NCBI GenBank assembly: GCA_003567115.1
Contig: PXAP01000120.1
Coordinates: forward strand, 1-14,201
Direction of reading: 5' to 3'
Length of the DNA stretch: 14,201 nt
Source of the DNA: Bacteroidota bacterium
GTDB lineage: Bacteria > Bacteroidota > Bacteroidia > Bacteroidales > PUMT01
Positions 1-7,999 of this stretch are shown piece after piece. The position numbers were made by a program, and so were the translations under genes. The notes under the pieces are model-generated. The model saw only the letters and a list, made by a program, of their open reading frames with translations, was not told where the DNA came from and ran no database searches. Numbering within the stretch: position 1 is the stretch's first letter; each line of letters starts with the position of its first letter.

Positions 1-3000
1 AACCGCTCCATTTCCCCATCAGATCATCATCAATATAAAACTCCAGAAAATCGTAGCCTCTTTCTGATGACAGCTTCCTTAAAAATGAAATATCGCCCTC
101 TTCGGCAACTGCCATTTTTATCTGTAATTCAGAGGTGCCGGAATGGCCAATCTTTCCGGATCGGAGACTGTAACGGCCGTGTAATGATTCCCTGCTGAAG
201 ATCCACCCCTTTTCAGAATCTGTTTCCCACGGTCTGAAACCAAATTCACCATCCTCAAAATCCTCATAAACAGTATTTGCCATAAAATAAAACCCGTTTT
301 CAGAGGTAAATCCCTCCGATTCGGTTACCATCTCCAGAATAAGCCTGCTGCCGTAAGCTAAATTATAATCGGCAGTAGCTGTGAACGGAAGCTGAATGGT
401 GTCACCGGCCCGGATAACTTCTTGTTTTATCAGGTTTTTATGAAAATTCAGTGCCCCCTCCCGGTCTGATATCACGAACCGGGCATCAGAAATCGGGGAA
501 GAACCGCTGTTTAACAGCTCAACAACCAGGCCGGCTGTTTCACCCGCCATAAGAAAACCATCCGGTTCATCACTGTCTGAATCATCTACCCAAACCCTGA
601 GTATTTCAATCTCCGGGGCAGAAACATCTATTGCAAAATGAGATTTCCCGCTTACCGTATCTTCACTGTAAAATTCAAGGGTAAAAAACAAAGATTCGCC
701 ATCCGGTATTTCCCTGGATATATCAAAAACAAATACATTATCAACCACTATTTTCTTACCCGGCTCAATTAAGGTTATTTCATAAATTGTATCATTAAGG
801 CTTATATAATTATTATCACATGCCAGAGATACTCCAATATTTTCTGCCGGTTCTCCCCCGGCATTTTTCAGCACCAGTTCAATATCAATCATTTCACCGG
901 CTTCGGCAATACCGTTATTGTTATACCGGCTGTCACCTATGGTAAATGATTTTAATGTCACCAGGGCTTCTGAAACCGGTCCGACCGTTATACTGCCGGT
1001 ATATGGCTGCCTGTTTTCACGGGTGGCCACCAGGTTGTATTCCCCGCCCTCACCGGGCAGGTCAAAAACAAGCCTGGCAATACCATTTTTATCCGAATAT
1101 TTTGCATCAATAAGCTCCCCTTCCCCCGAAAGGGCAACATAGGTATACGGATCGGTACTGACCGCCAGCTCAGTGGTCCCGGCACCCAGAATACCCTGGT
1201 ACTCCATGGACAAAGTATCCGGTTCGGAAAAATATATCATGAGCGAAGGGTCGCCCATAAGATGATATATCTCCCAGTAATATCTGGAGCGCCCGGTAGT
1301 GGCACCTTCGGTAACGGCCAGATTTCCTGCCTGCTGGATCTGACCCTGCGAAACATACCATTCAGAAGCCGGTTCTCCCCGCGCATGAAACAGCCGGTCA
1401 TATGCCCCTGGTCCGGTATCCCCGTAAAGAGGATTTGCAGATACGGGTCCAACCCCGACTGCCCAGTAGAAGTCCTCGTCCCAGTAAGCATCATTGGATG
1501 CACCTATATAACCTACTGCCCCCTTATTTTCGGCACGTAAAAATGCTTCGGCTATACATTCATCACGGTCGAATCTGCTTGTTCCGCAAGCGTTGCCGAT
1601 CATCAATGAATATTTACCATAATTGCCCAGAGAAGATATATCATCAATTGAAAACCTCGGGTTATCCCAACGGTCGGGGAAACCATGCCCGCAATAATTG
1701 ACAAATCCCGCTCCTTCCGACATCCTCTCTTTTATTCTTTCAGCTACACCACTTTCATGCGGTACCAGGTATGCATGGGCATTAATTCCAAAGTTGCCGT
1801 TGAAATAATACTCCGTCCCGTAATTAATCTGTCCGTTACCATGAATATGGGCATGCCTTGAGTCGACCCCGGCTATAAACACAGCCTCATTAAGAAATCC
1901 CGTTTCCGGGAATTGAAACTGCTCATAAGTTAGTGTTTTCTCAATCTGGGGAAGCAGCTCCCCGGTATTACCGGCAGAGAACCTGCCGTAGAAGAGATCG
2001 GGGAAAAAATCACCATCCCCGTCATATTCTGCATAATACAGATCGGTAACATGCCCGGAAGACTGGAACGCAGGTATCTGTTCATGATCTCCCACGATCA
2101 GCAGAAAAGTGGGTGGCGGATTATCCGGGGTGGCGGAATGATATATTTCCGCCAGGGCAGCCCTCATTTCTGAAGGGGTATCCCCTACATCCTCCTGTCC
2201 CCTGTAAAGTTCAATTACATCAAAACCCTTTCTTGTCTTCCACCGGACAAATTCACGCAGGTCTTCTTCAAACATGGGGTGTGAGAGTATAACATATTTC
2301 AGCGGACCGCCATGAAAATAGGTTTTCCTCATGTCCTCCCGGTAATTTAAAAGCCGTGAAGCCAAAAAGGATTCAAAATGAGGTGAATCATACAACCCTT
2401 TTTTCATCTCAGATGCAATATCAATATCCTTGAAAATGATTTCAACTTTAATTTCACTCAGCACCCTGAGCTTATTCTTTACCGGGTTATACTGAACCGG
2501 AGCCAAACGCAGCCTTCCTATTTGCCGGCCCCTCATAATGCCAAGCTCCTCGATATCTACTATTTCCTGTCCGACAAATTGATCCTTACTATAGCTTTCC
2601 TCAAGGTACATTAACTCCGTTTGCCTCTCCTGCACGCTTTTTGACAGGGAGGGCTGATAGGGAAACAAAGGGTTTTGAAAACCGTAAGATACAAGGTCGA
2701 TAATCTCTTCCTGAAAGGAAATTATCCTGAATTGGACCATTGCCCCGCGGGGTATTTCTATCAGCCTGCTCACTACCGGCAACATGGGCTCACCATATTC
2801 ACCGGCCGTACTGTACCCGGTTCCCTCAATTCTTGTAAACGACCCTTTGTCTGTCATAAATTCTGCACAATACAGGCCGGAGATCTTCTGTTCGAGTATA
2901 AATCCTGTATGACTGTTCTCTGATACCGCCGTTGCAGTGCGTAACGGTTCCAGCTCCATGACCTGCCATTCCTGGGAGCTGTAAAGGTCATGGTAAAAGA

Positions 3001-3061
3001 AGAGTGCCAGGAATAATAAAAAGGCCCTGTAAATAGTATTGTTTTTTTCACCGGCATACAT
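1..3061 (-). CDS. Gingipain-like secreted cysteine peptidase (family C25), 3' end missing
   Basis: The frame is open from an ATG at 3061 down to the left edge, giving at least 1020 residues without a stop. The only ATG after the upstream in-frame TAA (3077-3079) is this one. Residues 1-30 look like a signal peptide (Lys/Arg, then AFLLFLALFF). Residues 31-245 resemble the C25 propeptide (GEPMLPVV near 90, GRLRLAPV near 182). The catalytic domain spans about 251-610: YGRFSAGN, then His459 in NYCGHG, Cys492 in NACGTSRFD, and GDPSL near 603. The His-Cys spacing of 33 equals that of the known gingipain R dyad (His211/Cys244). Trp527 sits near where gingipain R has an S1-pocket Trp. An Ig-like segment, two CARDB-like repeats (centred near 723 and 841) and a beta-sandwich domain from 931 follow. 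The active-site context fits a secreted gingipain relative better than the sortase PorU, which usually has a CEFSRFDD-type motif. A C-terminal type IX secretion signal is expected but lies outside the window. Confidence 0.93.
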   Translation of the reverse strand, partial: MYAGEKNNTIYRAFLLFLALFFYHDLYSSQEWQVMELEPLRTATAVSENSHTGFILEQKISGLYCAEFMTDKGSFTRIEGTGYSTAGEYGEPMLPVVSRLIEIPRGAMVQFRIISFQEEIIDLVSYGFQNPLFPYQPSLSKSVQERQTELMYLEESYSKDQFVGQEIVDIEELGIMRGRQIGRLRLAPVQYNPVKNKLRVLSEIKVEIIFKDIDIASEMKKGLYDSPHFESFLASRLLNYREDMRKTYFHGGPLKYVILSHPMFEEDLREFVRWKTRKGFDVIELYRGQEDVGDTPSEMRAALAEIYHSATPDNPPPTFLLIVGDHEQIPAFQSSGHVTDLYYAEYDGDGDFFPDLFYGRFSAGNTGELLPQIEKTLTYEQFQFPETGFLNEAVFIAGVDSRHAHIHGNGQINYGTEYYFNGNFGINAHAYLVPHESGVAERIKERMSEGAGFVNYCGHGFPDRWDNPRFSIDDISSLGNYGKYSLMIGNACGTSRFDRDECIAEAFLRAENKGAVGYIGASNDAYWDEDFYWAVGVGPVSANPLYGDTGPGAYDRLFHARGEPASEWYVSQGQIQQAGNLAVTEGATTGRSRYYWEIYHLMGDPSLMIYFSEPDTLSMEYQGILGAGTTELAVSTDPYTYVALSGEGELIDAKYSDKNGIARLVFDLPGEGGEYNLVATRENRQPYTGSITVGPVSEALVTLKSFTIGDSRYNNNGIAEAGEMIDIELVLKNAGGEPAENIGVSLACDNNYISLNDTIYEITLIEPGKKIVVDNVFVFDISREIPDGESLFFTLEFYSEDTVSGKSHFAIDVSAPEIEILRVWVDDSDSDEPDGFLMAGETAGLVVELLNSGSSPISDARFVISDREGALNFHKNLIKQEVIRAGDTIQLPFTATADYNLAYGSRLILEMVTESEGFTSENGFYFMANTVYEDFEDGEFGFRPWETDSEKGWIFSRESLHGRYSLRSGKIGHSGTSELQIKMAVAEEGDISFLRKLSSERGYDFLEFYIDDDLMGKWSG

Positions 3062-3066
3062 GTAAC

Positions 3067-3098
3067 CAAAAATAGGTTAAAATTTCCTGCTGTTCAAA
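3067..3098 (-). promoter_or_regulatory. Candidate Bacteroidota promoter for the C25 peptidase
   Basis: On the minus strand TTTG (3098-3095) is followed after 20 bp by TATTTTTG (3074-3067), an exact match to the Bacteroidota -33 TTTG / -7 TAnnTTTG pattern. The -7 box ends only 5 bp before the ATG at 3061. If it is used, the transcript would have almost no 5' leader. The region is AT-rich, so a chance match is possible. Confidence 0.45.
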
Positions 3099-3187
3099 AA
3101 AAAGATGAGGCACTATTTATCGGGATTTAATTAATTCAGAAGAGGTAATGATAAATTGTATGGTTTTTCAGGTTATGCTAAATCCGA

Positions 3188-3226
3188 AGGTCAAAATTTT
3201 GTATTTTTTGAACAAAATTTTGACCT
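3188..3226. repeat. Perfect 15-bp inverted repeat (operator or hairpin)
   Basis: The arms 3188-3202 and 3212-3226 pair at all 15 positions around a 9-bp loop. Each arm contains the self-palindrome CAAAATTTTG (3192-3201 and 3213-3222), so the element is also a direct repeat of that 10-mer at 21-bp spacing, two helical turns. On the plus strand it is followed by TCTTGTTTTTT, so a terminator of a short plus-strand RNA is an alternative to a protein-binding operator. Confidence 0.75.
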
Positions 3227-3294
3227 CTTGTTTTTTACAGGATAAATGTTAATAAAATTGAATTGCCTTATAAATTAACCGGTTGTAATAAAAC

Positions 3295-3310
3295 TCCACC
3301 CCCCGGTGGA
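3295..3310. repeat. Short GC-rich inverted repeat
   Basis: TCCACC (3295-3300) and GGTGGA (3305-3310) are perfect complements around a CCCC loop, standing out as a GC island in AT-rich DNA. It has no T-tract behind it on either strand, so it does not look like an intrinsic terminator. Its role is unknown. Confidence 0.4.
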
Positions 3311-3530
3311 TAAAACCGCATCTGCCTCTTCTTTGTAATGCCGGTCCAAAAGGCTGGTATTAAAAAATAAGCACTTTCCTGTTTAACCCTTGGTTATAGG
3401 GTAACAATATTCTTAATTTTACGTAGAAAGGTTAAAATGCAAAACGCGGGTATAACTGTTATTTTTTTATATTGCTTTTTTGTTTTCAGCATAATCACTC
3501 ATATGAAGCTACTAAATCTCCATTAATTTA

Positions 3531-6500
3531 ATGAAGCGTAAAATCGTATTGTTTTTTTTATCGTTGTTTTTTATTTCAACCGGGATAAGCGGGCAGATAA
3601 ACAGTAACGGCATTCCATTTATAAGGAATTTTGATAATCTGGAATATGGTGCAAGTGAACAAAACTGGAGCATGGTGCAGGATAAAAGAGGGGTCATGTA
3701 TTTTGGGAATAATGATCGCGGGGTTCTGGAATTTGACGGGCAAAACTGGCGGAATATTCCTGTTCCCAACAATTCACCGGTAAGAAGCCTTGATATGGAT
3801 GAAAACGGGACCATATTTGTCGGCGCTGTCGGAGAACTTGGTTATCTTGCACCCGATGAAACAGGATTACTCGGCTACAGAACGCTGATACACCTGATAG
3901 ATTCGGCTCATATTGATTTCAGTGATATATGGAAAACCTATGTTATTTACGACACAGTTTACTTTGCATCGAGCTCCACTATATTCATCTATGACCATAA
4001 AGAGATAAGGGCAAGAAGAATTTCCGGCACAGAGGAAAATATCTCTCCTTTTCTAACCTTTGTAATTGATAATGAACTTTATACCGGAACATTCCTTAAA
4101 GGCCTTGTCAAACTCGAAAACGAAGGTTACTCTGTTGCAAGGAACGGCGGCTTTTTTGAACGAAAAAATATTTTTGAAATCCTTCCCTTTAACAATGACC
4201 ATGTACTTATATGTACCGGAGAGAACGGAGTTTACCGGTACAACAAGCTGACCGGCGAATTAAGTGATGACATTCTTTCCCCGGATGCACAGGATTTTCT
4301 TAAGCAGAATTACCTTTATAATGCCACCACCCTGCCAGGAGGTTTTTATGCTTTCGCAACACTGTTCGGAGGTGTAATAATTACAGATCCTTCCGGAGAT
4401 ATCAGCAAGATTGTTAATTCTGAAAACGGGCTCAGAGATCAAATGATCAGTGCCGTATATAATAATCATAAGGACGGATTGCAGGAACCTCTCTGGCTCA
4501 CTATGAATAATGGCATCGCCTCGGTTGAACTTCATAATCCGTTAAGATCCTTTGGTGAAGAGAGTGGTTTGAGGGGACTGGTTTCCGATATCATCCGTTT
4601 CAACGAAACTCTTTATGTTGCCACAATGAACGGAGTTTTCTACCTTGAATTTACTCAAAACAATATGCCCGTGTTCAGGCAGATAGAGGATATAAGAATC
4701 GCAGCATGGAGTTTTGCCGTTACTGAAATACCAGGTTTGGGGAAAATACTCATTGCCGGTACACAGGGCGGTGTTTTCACAATTGATGAATACCGAAGAG
4801 TCGAGTCAATAACAGACCAGCTGGAAGACAAGACACATAACTGCTTTTCAGTGTTGGTTTCAAAACACCATCCCGGAAGGATATATCTCGGAATGGCAAG
4901 TGAGATTGAATACCTGGAATTCCAAGACAACCGATGGGAGTATACTTCAATAAACGGAGTTAATGATGAAATTCGATGCATAAAGGAGGACAAAGAAGGC
5001 AACCTGTGGCTGGGCACCTATGTCAACGGACTGATAAAGGTGGACTTTAAAGAAAATGACACGGTTTCCGGATATTTCACCGGCGAAAACGGACTGCCTG
5101 ATCTGCTGAAAGATATCCACATACATGAATTCGAAGAAGAGTTTATTTTTGCTACATCTGACGGAATTTACAATTTTGACGAAACCAGCGGAACCTTTCA
5201 TCCTGACAAAAGATTTGAAAATGTTCCCGGGAAGCCGGAATCGGGTATTTTTCAGTTTATCAAAGACGACGAGGGCCTGATCTGGGCTTCAGCTTTTGAT
5301 GATCAGGAAAGGTGGATCACAACAATTCATCATCGGGAAGATGGTTCTTTTGAACCGGACAATACTGCATTCAGGCCGCTTCCACCGGTTTGGTGTGATG
5401 TGATCTATCCTGATGAGGATAATATTGTCTGGTTTGGTATATCCGGCAACCTGTTCAGCTTCAATAAAAATATCAGCCGTGATTATCAGCAGCCATTCCA
5501 GTCTCTTATAAGAAGAGTAACCATAAGTCAGATAGATTCGGTTCTTTTTAACGGAACCAACTACAGGATAATCAATGAAAACAGGAAGCTGTTAGCCCAT
5601 ACCCAGCCCGATGAACTTAAACCCAGGCTGAGTTTTTCCAACAACAGGCTGGAATTTGAATTTGCATCACCTTTCTTTGACAGTCATGATAAAACCGAAT
5701 TCAGCTGGTTCCTTGAGGGGGAAGATATGAACTGGTCGGGATGGACAGAAGAAACAAGGGCCCTGTATACATATCTGAGAGAAGGTTATTACACATTCAG
5801 GGTTAAGTCAAGGAACGTTTACGGAACGGAAAGCAGTGAAGCTGTATATGAATTCTACATTAATCCGCCCTGGCACAGGACAATCTCAGCCTATATCGGT
5901 TATTTAATACTTTTATCCCTGTTTATTTATGCCATAGTGATCTTAAACTCCAGGAGGCTGGAAAAAGAAAAAATAATCCTTGAAGGGATTGTCAGAGAAC
6001 GTACTGCAGAGGTCGTTAAACAAAAAGAGGAGATAGAAGCTCAGCATGACAAGATTGCTGTACAAAACAAGAACATCACCGACAGTATCGAATATGCACG
6101 AAGGATACAAACTGCCATACTCCCTCCGGGTGACTATGTCAAAGAATTACTGCCCCGGCGTTTTATACTATTTCTCCCAAGGGATATTGTAAGCGGCGAT
6201 TTCTACTGGCTTACCAAACTCAATAAAAGGATCATATCGGTGGCGGCAGATTGTACAGGACACGGAGTACCCGGCGGTTTTATGAGTATGCTCGGAATTG
6301 CCTTTCTGAATGAAATAGTTAATAAAAGCCCCGACAATGTCACAGCAGCCGAAATTCTCAATCAGCTGCGCGAGCAGGTGATTGCCTCACTTCATCAGAC
6401 AGGCAAAAGCGGTGAAGCACAGGACGGAATGGATGTCTCTCTGTTCATACTGGACTGGGAAAACAAAAGTCTTGAATTTGCCGGGGCAAACAATCCTCTG

Positions 6501-6827
6501 ATCATTATCCGCAACAATGAACTAATTGAGATCAAGGGAGACAAAATGCCCATAGGAATACATGACAGGGCAGATGAACCTTTTACAAACCATGAGGTAG
6601 AACTGGAAGACGGAGATGTCATATACACCCTGTCCGACGGATACCAGGACCAGTTCGGCGGACCCAAAGGGAAAAAATTCATGATAAAACGCCTCAAGCA
6701 GTTACTGATTGATATTCATGAAAAACCCATGCCTGAGCAAAGGAGTATCCTGCTAAAGGAGCTGGAAGAGTGGCAGGGATCATTTGAACGGGTTGATGAT
6801 ATTATCATTATGGGGGTCAGAATCTGA
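3531..6827 (+). CDS. Transmembrane propeller sensor fused to SpoIIE/PP2C serine phosphatase
   Basis: The 1098-residue product starts with a signal peptide (KRK, then IVLFFLSLFFISTG). About 30-680 is a beta-propeller of the two-component-regulator type, with repeated units such as EGNLWLGTYVNGLI and GVMYFGNNDRGVLEFDG. About 704-780 is a triple-Tyr (Y_Y_Y) domain (LYTYLREGYYTFRVKSRN). One membrane helix lies at about 785-805 and a charged coiled coil at 807-865. The SpoIIE-type PP2C phosphatase domain runs from about 866 to the end. Its likely metal-binding acidic residues are Asp890 (SGDFYW), Asp907 (ADCTGHG), Asp965/Asp968 (DGMD), Asp1036 (LSDGYQDQ) and Asp1089/1090 (VDDI). The inferred role is to sense a periplasmic ligand and dephosphorylate a Ser/Thr-phosphorylated cytoplasmic partner, possibly an anti-sigma-factor antagonist; no such partner is in the window. 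It has no histidine kinase or DNA-binding domain. It is divergent from the C25 peptidase gene and convergent with tsaD. Confidence 0.92.
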   Translation: MKRKIVLFFLSLFFISTGISGQINSNGIPFIRNFDNLEYGASEQNWSMVQDKRGVMYFGNNDRGVLEFDGQNWRNIPVPNNSPVRSLDMDENGTIFVGAVGELGYLAPDETGLLGYRTLIHLIDSAHIDFSDIWKTYVIYDTVYFASSSTIFIYDHKEIRARRISGTEENISPFLTFVIDNELYTGTFLKGLVKLENEGYSVARNGGFFERKNIFEILPFNNDHVLICTGENGVYRYNKLTGELSDDILSPDAQDFLKQNYLYNATTLPGGFYAFATLFGGVIITDPSGDISKIVNSENGLRDQMISAVYNNHKDGLQEPLWLTMNNGIASVELHNPLRSFGEESGLRGLVSDIIRFNETLYVATMNGVFYLEFTQNNMPVFRQIEDIRIAAWSFAVTEIPGLGKILIAGTQGGVFTIDEYRRVESITDQLEDKTHNCFSVLVSKHHPGRIYLGMASEIEYLEFQDNRWEYTSINGVNDEIRCIKEDKEGNLWLGTYVNGLIKVDFKENDTVSGYFTGENGLPDLLKDIHIHEFEEEFIFATSDGIYNFDETSGTFHPDKRFENVPGKPESGIFQFIKDDEGLIWASAFDDQERWITTIHHREDGSFEPDNTAFRPLPPVWCDVIYPDEDNIVWFGISGNLFSFNKNISRDYQQPFQSLIRRVTISQIDSVLFNGTNYRIINENRKLLAHTQPDELKPRLSFSNNRLEFEFASPFFDSHDKTEFSWFLEGEDMNWSGWTEETRALYTYLREGYYTFRVKSRNVYGTESSEAVYEFYINPPWHRTISAYIGYLILLSLFIYAIVILNSRRLEKEKIILEGIVRERTAEVVKQKEEIEAQHDKIAVQNKNITDSIEYARRIQTAILPPGDYVKELLPRRFILFLPRDIVSGDFYWLTKLNKRIISVAADCTGHGVPGGFMSMLGIAFLNEIVNKSPDNVTAAEILNQLREQVIASLHQTGKSGEAQDGMDVSLFILDWENKSLEFAGANNPLIIIRNNELIEIKGDKMPIGIHDRADEPFTNHEVELEDGDVIYTLSDGYQDQFGGPKGKKFMIKRLKQLLIDIHEKPMPEQRSILLKELEEWQGSFERVDDIIIMGVRI

Positions 6828-6837
6828 GCCGGTCTCC

Positions 6838-7863
6838 TTATGCATTAAAACTAAATCTGGCTTCAGGAACAATACTCTGTGAAGAAAAATCTTTTTCAAG
6901 ATATTTATAGTAAGCAGTTATGGCAATCATCGCTGCATTATCGGTGGTATAAGACGGTTTTGGCAAAAAAACCTGCCAGTTATATTTTTGCCCGTAACAT
7001 TTTACAGATTCCCTTAAGCATGAGTTAGCCGCAACACCTCCGGCAAGGGCTATTTTATTTATGCCTGTCTTTACCGATGCCCTGACAAGGTTATCCAAAA
7101 GTATTTCAACTATTGTGTATTGCAGTGATGCACAAAGGTCATTAATATTTCTTTCCATGAATCCGGATTCCTTCTTTTCACGGTCGCGCAGAAAATAGAG
7201 AAAAGAGGTCTTCAGGCCACTGAAGCTGTAATTCAGACCGTCTGCCGAAGGTCGGGGAAAAGTATAAGCCCGGGGATTGCCTTTCCTGGCGTACCTGTCA
7301 ATCCATGGTCCGCCCGGGTAGGGCAACCCCATGATTCTGGCACATTTGTCAAAAGCCTCTCCTGCAGCATCATCAATAGTAAGTCCGATAATATCCATGG
7401 AAAGGTGGTCCCTGACCATGACAAGCTGCGTATGCCCGCCGGATACAAGAAGACAAATAAATGGAACCTCAGGAAATACCGGATCAATTCCGGGTTCCTT
7501 CATGAAATGCACCATTATGTGAGCATGCAAATGATTAACTTCTATAAGAGGAATATCCCTGGCCAGAGCAAACCCCTTGGAAAACGATGTTCCCACAAGT
7601 AGCGACCCCATAAGACCCGGTCCCCGGGTAAACCCTACAGCAGAAATATCACCCTTTGACAGGCCGGCATTTCGCAAAGCAACATCCACAACCGGAACAA
7701 TATTTTGCTGATGAGCCCTGGATGCCAGTTCGGGAACAACACCCCCATACTCCCGGTGAACATCCTGACCGGCAATTACATTAGACATTATTGTACCGTC
7801 AACAACCACAGCTGCCGAGGTATCATCACATGAAGATTCTATTCCAATTATTTTTACAGACAT
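6838..7863 (-). CDS. tsaD: tRNA N6-threonylcarbamoyladenosine transferase TsaD
   Basis: TsaD transfers threonylcarbamoyl from threonylcarbamoyl-AMP to A37 of ANN-decoding tRNAs, working in the cytoplasm with TsaB and TsaE (not in the window). The start at 7863 (MSVKIIGIESSCDDTS) gives 341 residues, close to the about 337 of E. coli TsaD. The same frame stays open to an ATG at 8124, but that extension runs antisense into tamB and precedes the conserved family N-terminus, so it is rejected. Visible motifs are the metal ligands His111 and His115 (NHLHAHIM), SGGHT at 141-145, DDAAGEAFDK at 164-173, GGVAAN at 275-280, and Asp308 in TDNAAM, the third metal ligand. The protein looks complete and functional. 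Its stop faces the sensor-phosphatase stop with only 10 bp between them. Confidence 0.97.
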   Translation of the reverse strand: MSVKIIGIESSCDDTSAAVVVDGTIMSNVIAGQDVHREYGGVVPELASRAHQQNIVPVVDVALRNAGLSKGDISAVGFTRGPGLMGSLLVGTSFSKGFALARDIPLIEVNHLHAHIMVHFMKEPGIDPVFPEVPFICLLVSGGHTQLVMVRDHLSMDIIGLTIDDAAGEAFDKCARIMGLPYPGGPWIDRYARKGNPRAYTFPRPSADGLNYSFSGLKTSFLYFLRDREKKESGFMERNINDLCASLQYTIVEILLDNLVRASVKTGINKIALAGGVAANSCLRESVKCYGQKYNWQVFLPKPSYTTDNAAMIAITAYYKYLEKDFSSQSIVPEARFSFNA

Positions 7864-7927
7864 TATATATTTAATAATAAAAGAGCTATATATGAACTTT
7901 TTGTTATTTTTATACGTTAGAATATAA

Positions 7928-7999
7928 ATCCCCAAAGCTATCAAAAAATTATACAAAATAGCAGCAATAACTGCACTGATTATAATAGCAATTCCTGCC
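7928..7999 (+). other. Probable N-terminal membrane-anchor coding of tamB upstream of the GTG
   Basis: Twenty-four in-frame codons precede the first ordinary start (GTG 8000). They read IPKAIKKLYK then IAAITALIIIAIPAV, a basic stretch followed by a hydrophobic segment. That is the signal anchor TamB proteins of this phylum carry immediately before the VTWVLVQWPSVQ-like sequence. The stretch contains no ATG, GTG or TTG; CTG at 7976 is the only near-standard start, and an in-frame TAA sits at 7925-7927. Initiation at ATC 7928 or a substitution that destroyed an ATG there would restore a normal N-terminus (Met-Pro-Lys-Ala-Ile-Lys-Lys). Confidence 0.6.
7933..7940 (-). promoter_or_regulatory. Candidate -7 promoter element for tsaD
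   Basis: On the minus strand TAGCTTTG (7940-7933) matches the Bacteroidota TAnnTTTG box. It would start a transcript near 7928, leaving about 65 nt of leader before the tsaD ATG at 7863. The upstream element is weak: TTTG at 7957-7954 is only 13 bp away and TTG at 7967-7965 is 24 bp away. The box lies inside the sequence that encodes the TamB anchor. Confidence 0.35.

Larger units (their letters stand above)
3062..3530. other. Divergent intergenic region between peptidase and sensor-phosphatase
   Basis: These 469 bp hold no convincing gene. They contain the peptidase promoter candidate (3067-3098), a perfect 15-bp inverted repeat (3188-3226), a short GC-rich hairpin (3295-3310), an 8-bp palindrome AACCGGTT (3277-3284) and a 29-codon hydrophobic short ORF (3437-3526) discussed in the findings. 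No exact TAnnTTTG box for the plus-strand gene was found. The nearest is TATTTTTTG at 3202-3210, which has one extra base. Confidence 0.7.

Noticed and set aside
1..3061. Assignment of the C25 gene as the type IX sortase PorU
   Set aside because: The catalytic Cys context (NACGTSRFD, then DECIAEAFLRAENKGAVG) matches secreted gingipain-type enzymes better than the PorU-type motif, and no porV-like neighbour is present.
2854..3069. 71-codon minus-strand ORF starting at 3069
   Set aside because: It lies in another frame over the start of the C25 peptidase, which has the signal peptide and a long continuous coding frame.
3067..3530. Small RNA gene ending at the 3188-3226 hairpin
   Set aside because: No plus-strand promoter with an exact TAnnTTTG box was found upstream of the hairpin, so only the repeat itself is reported.
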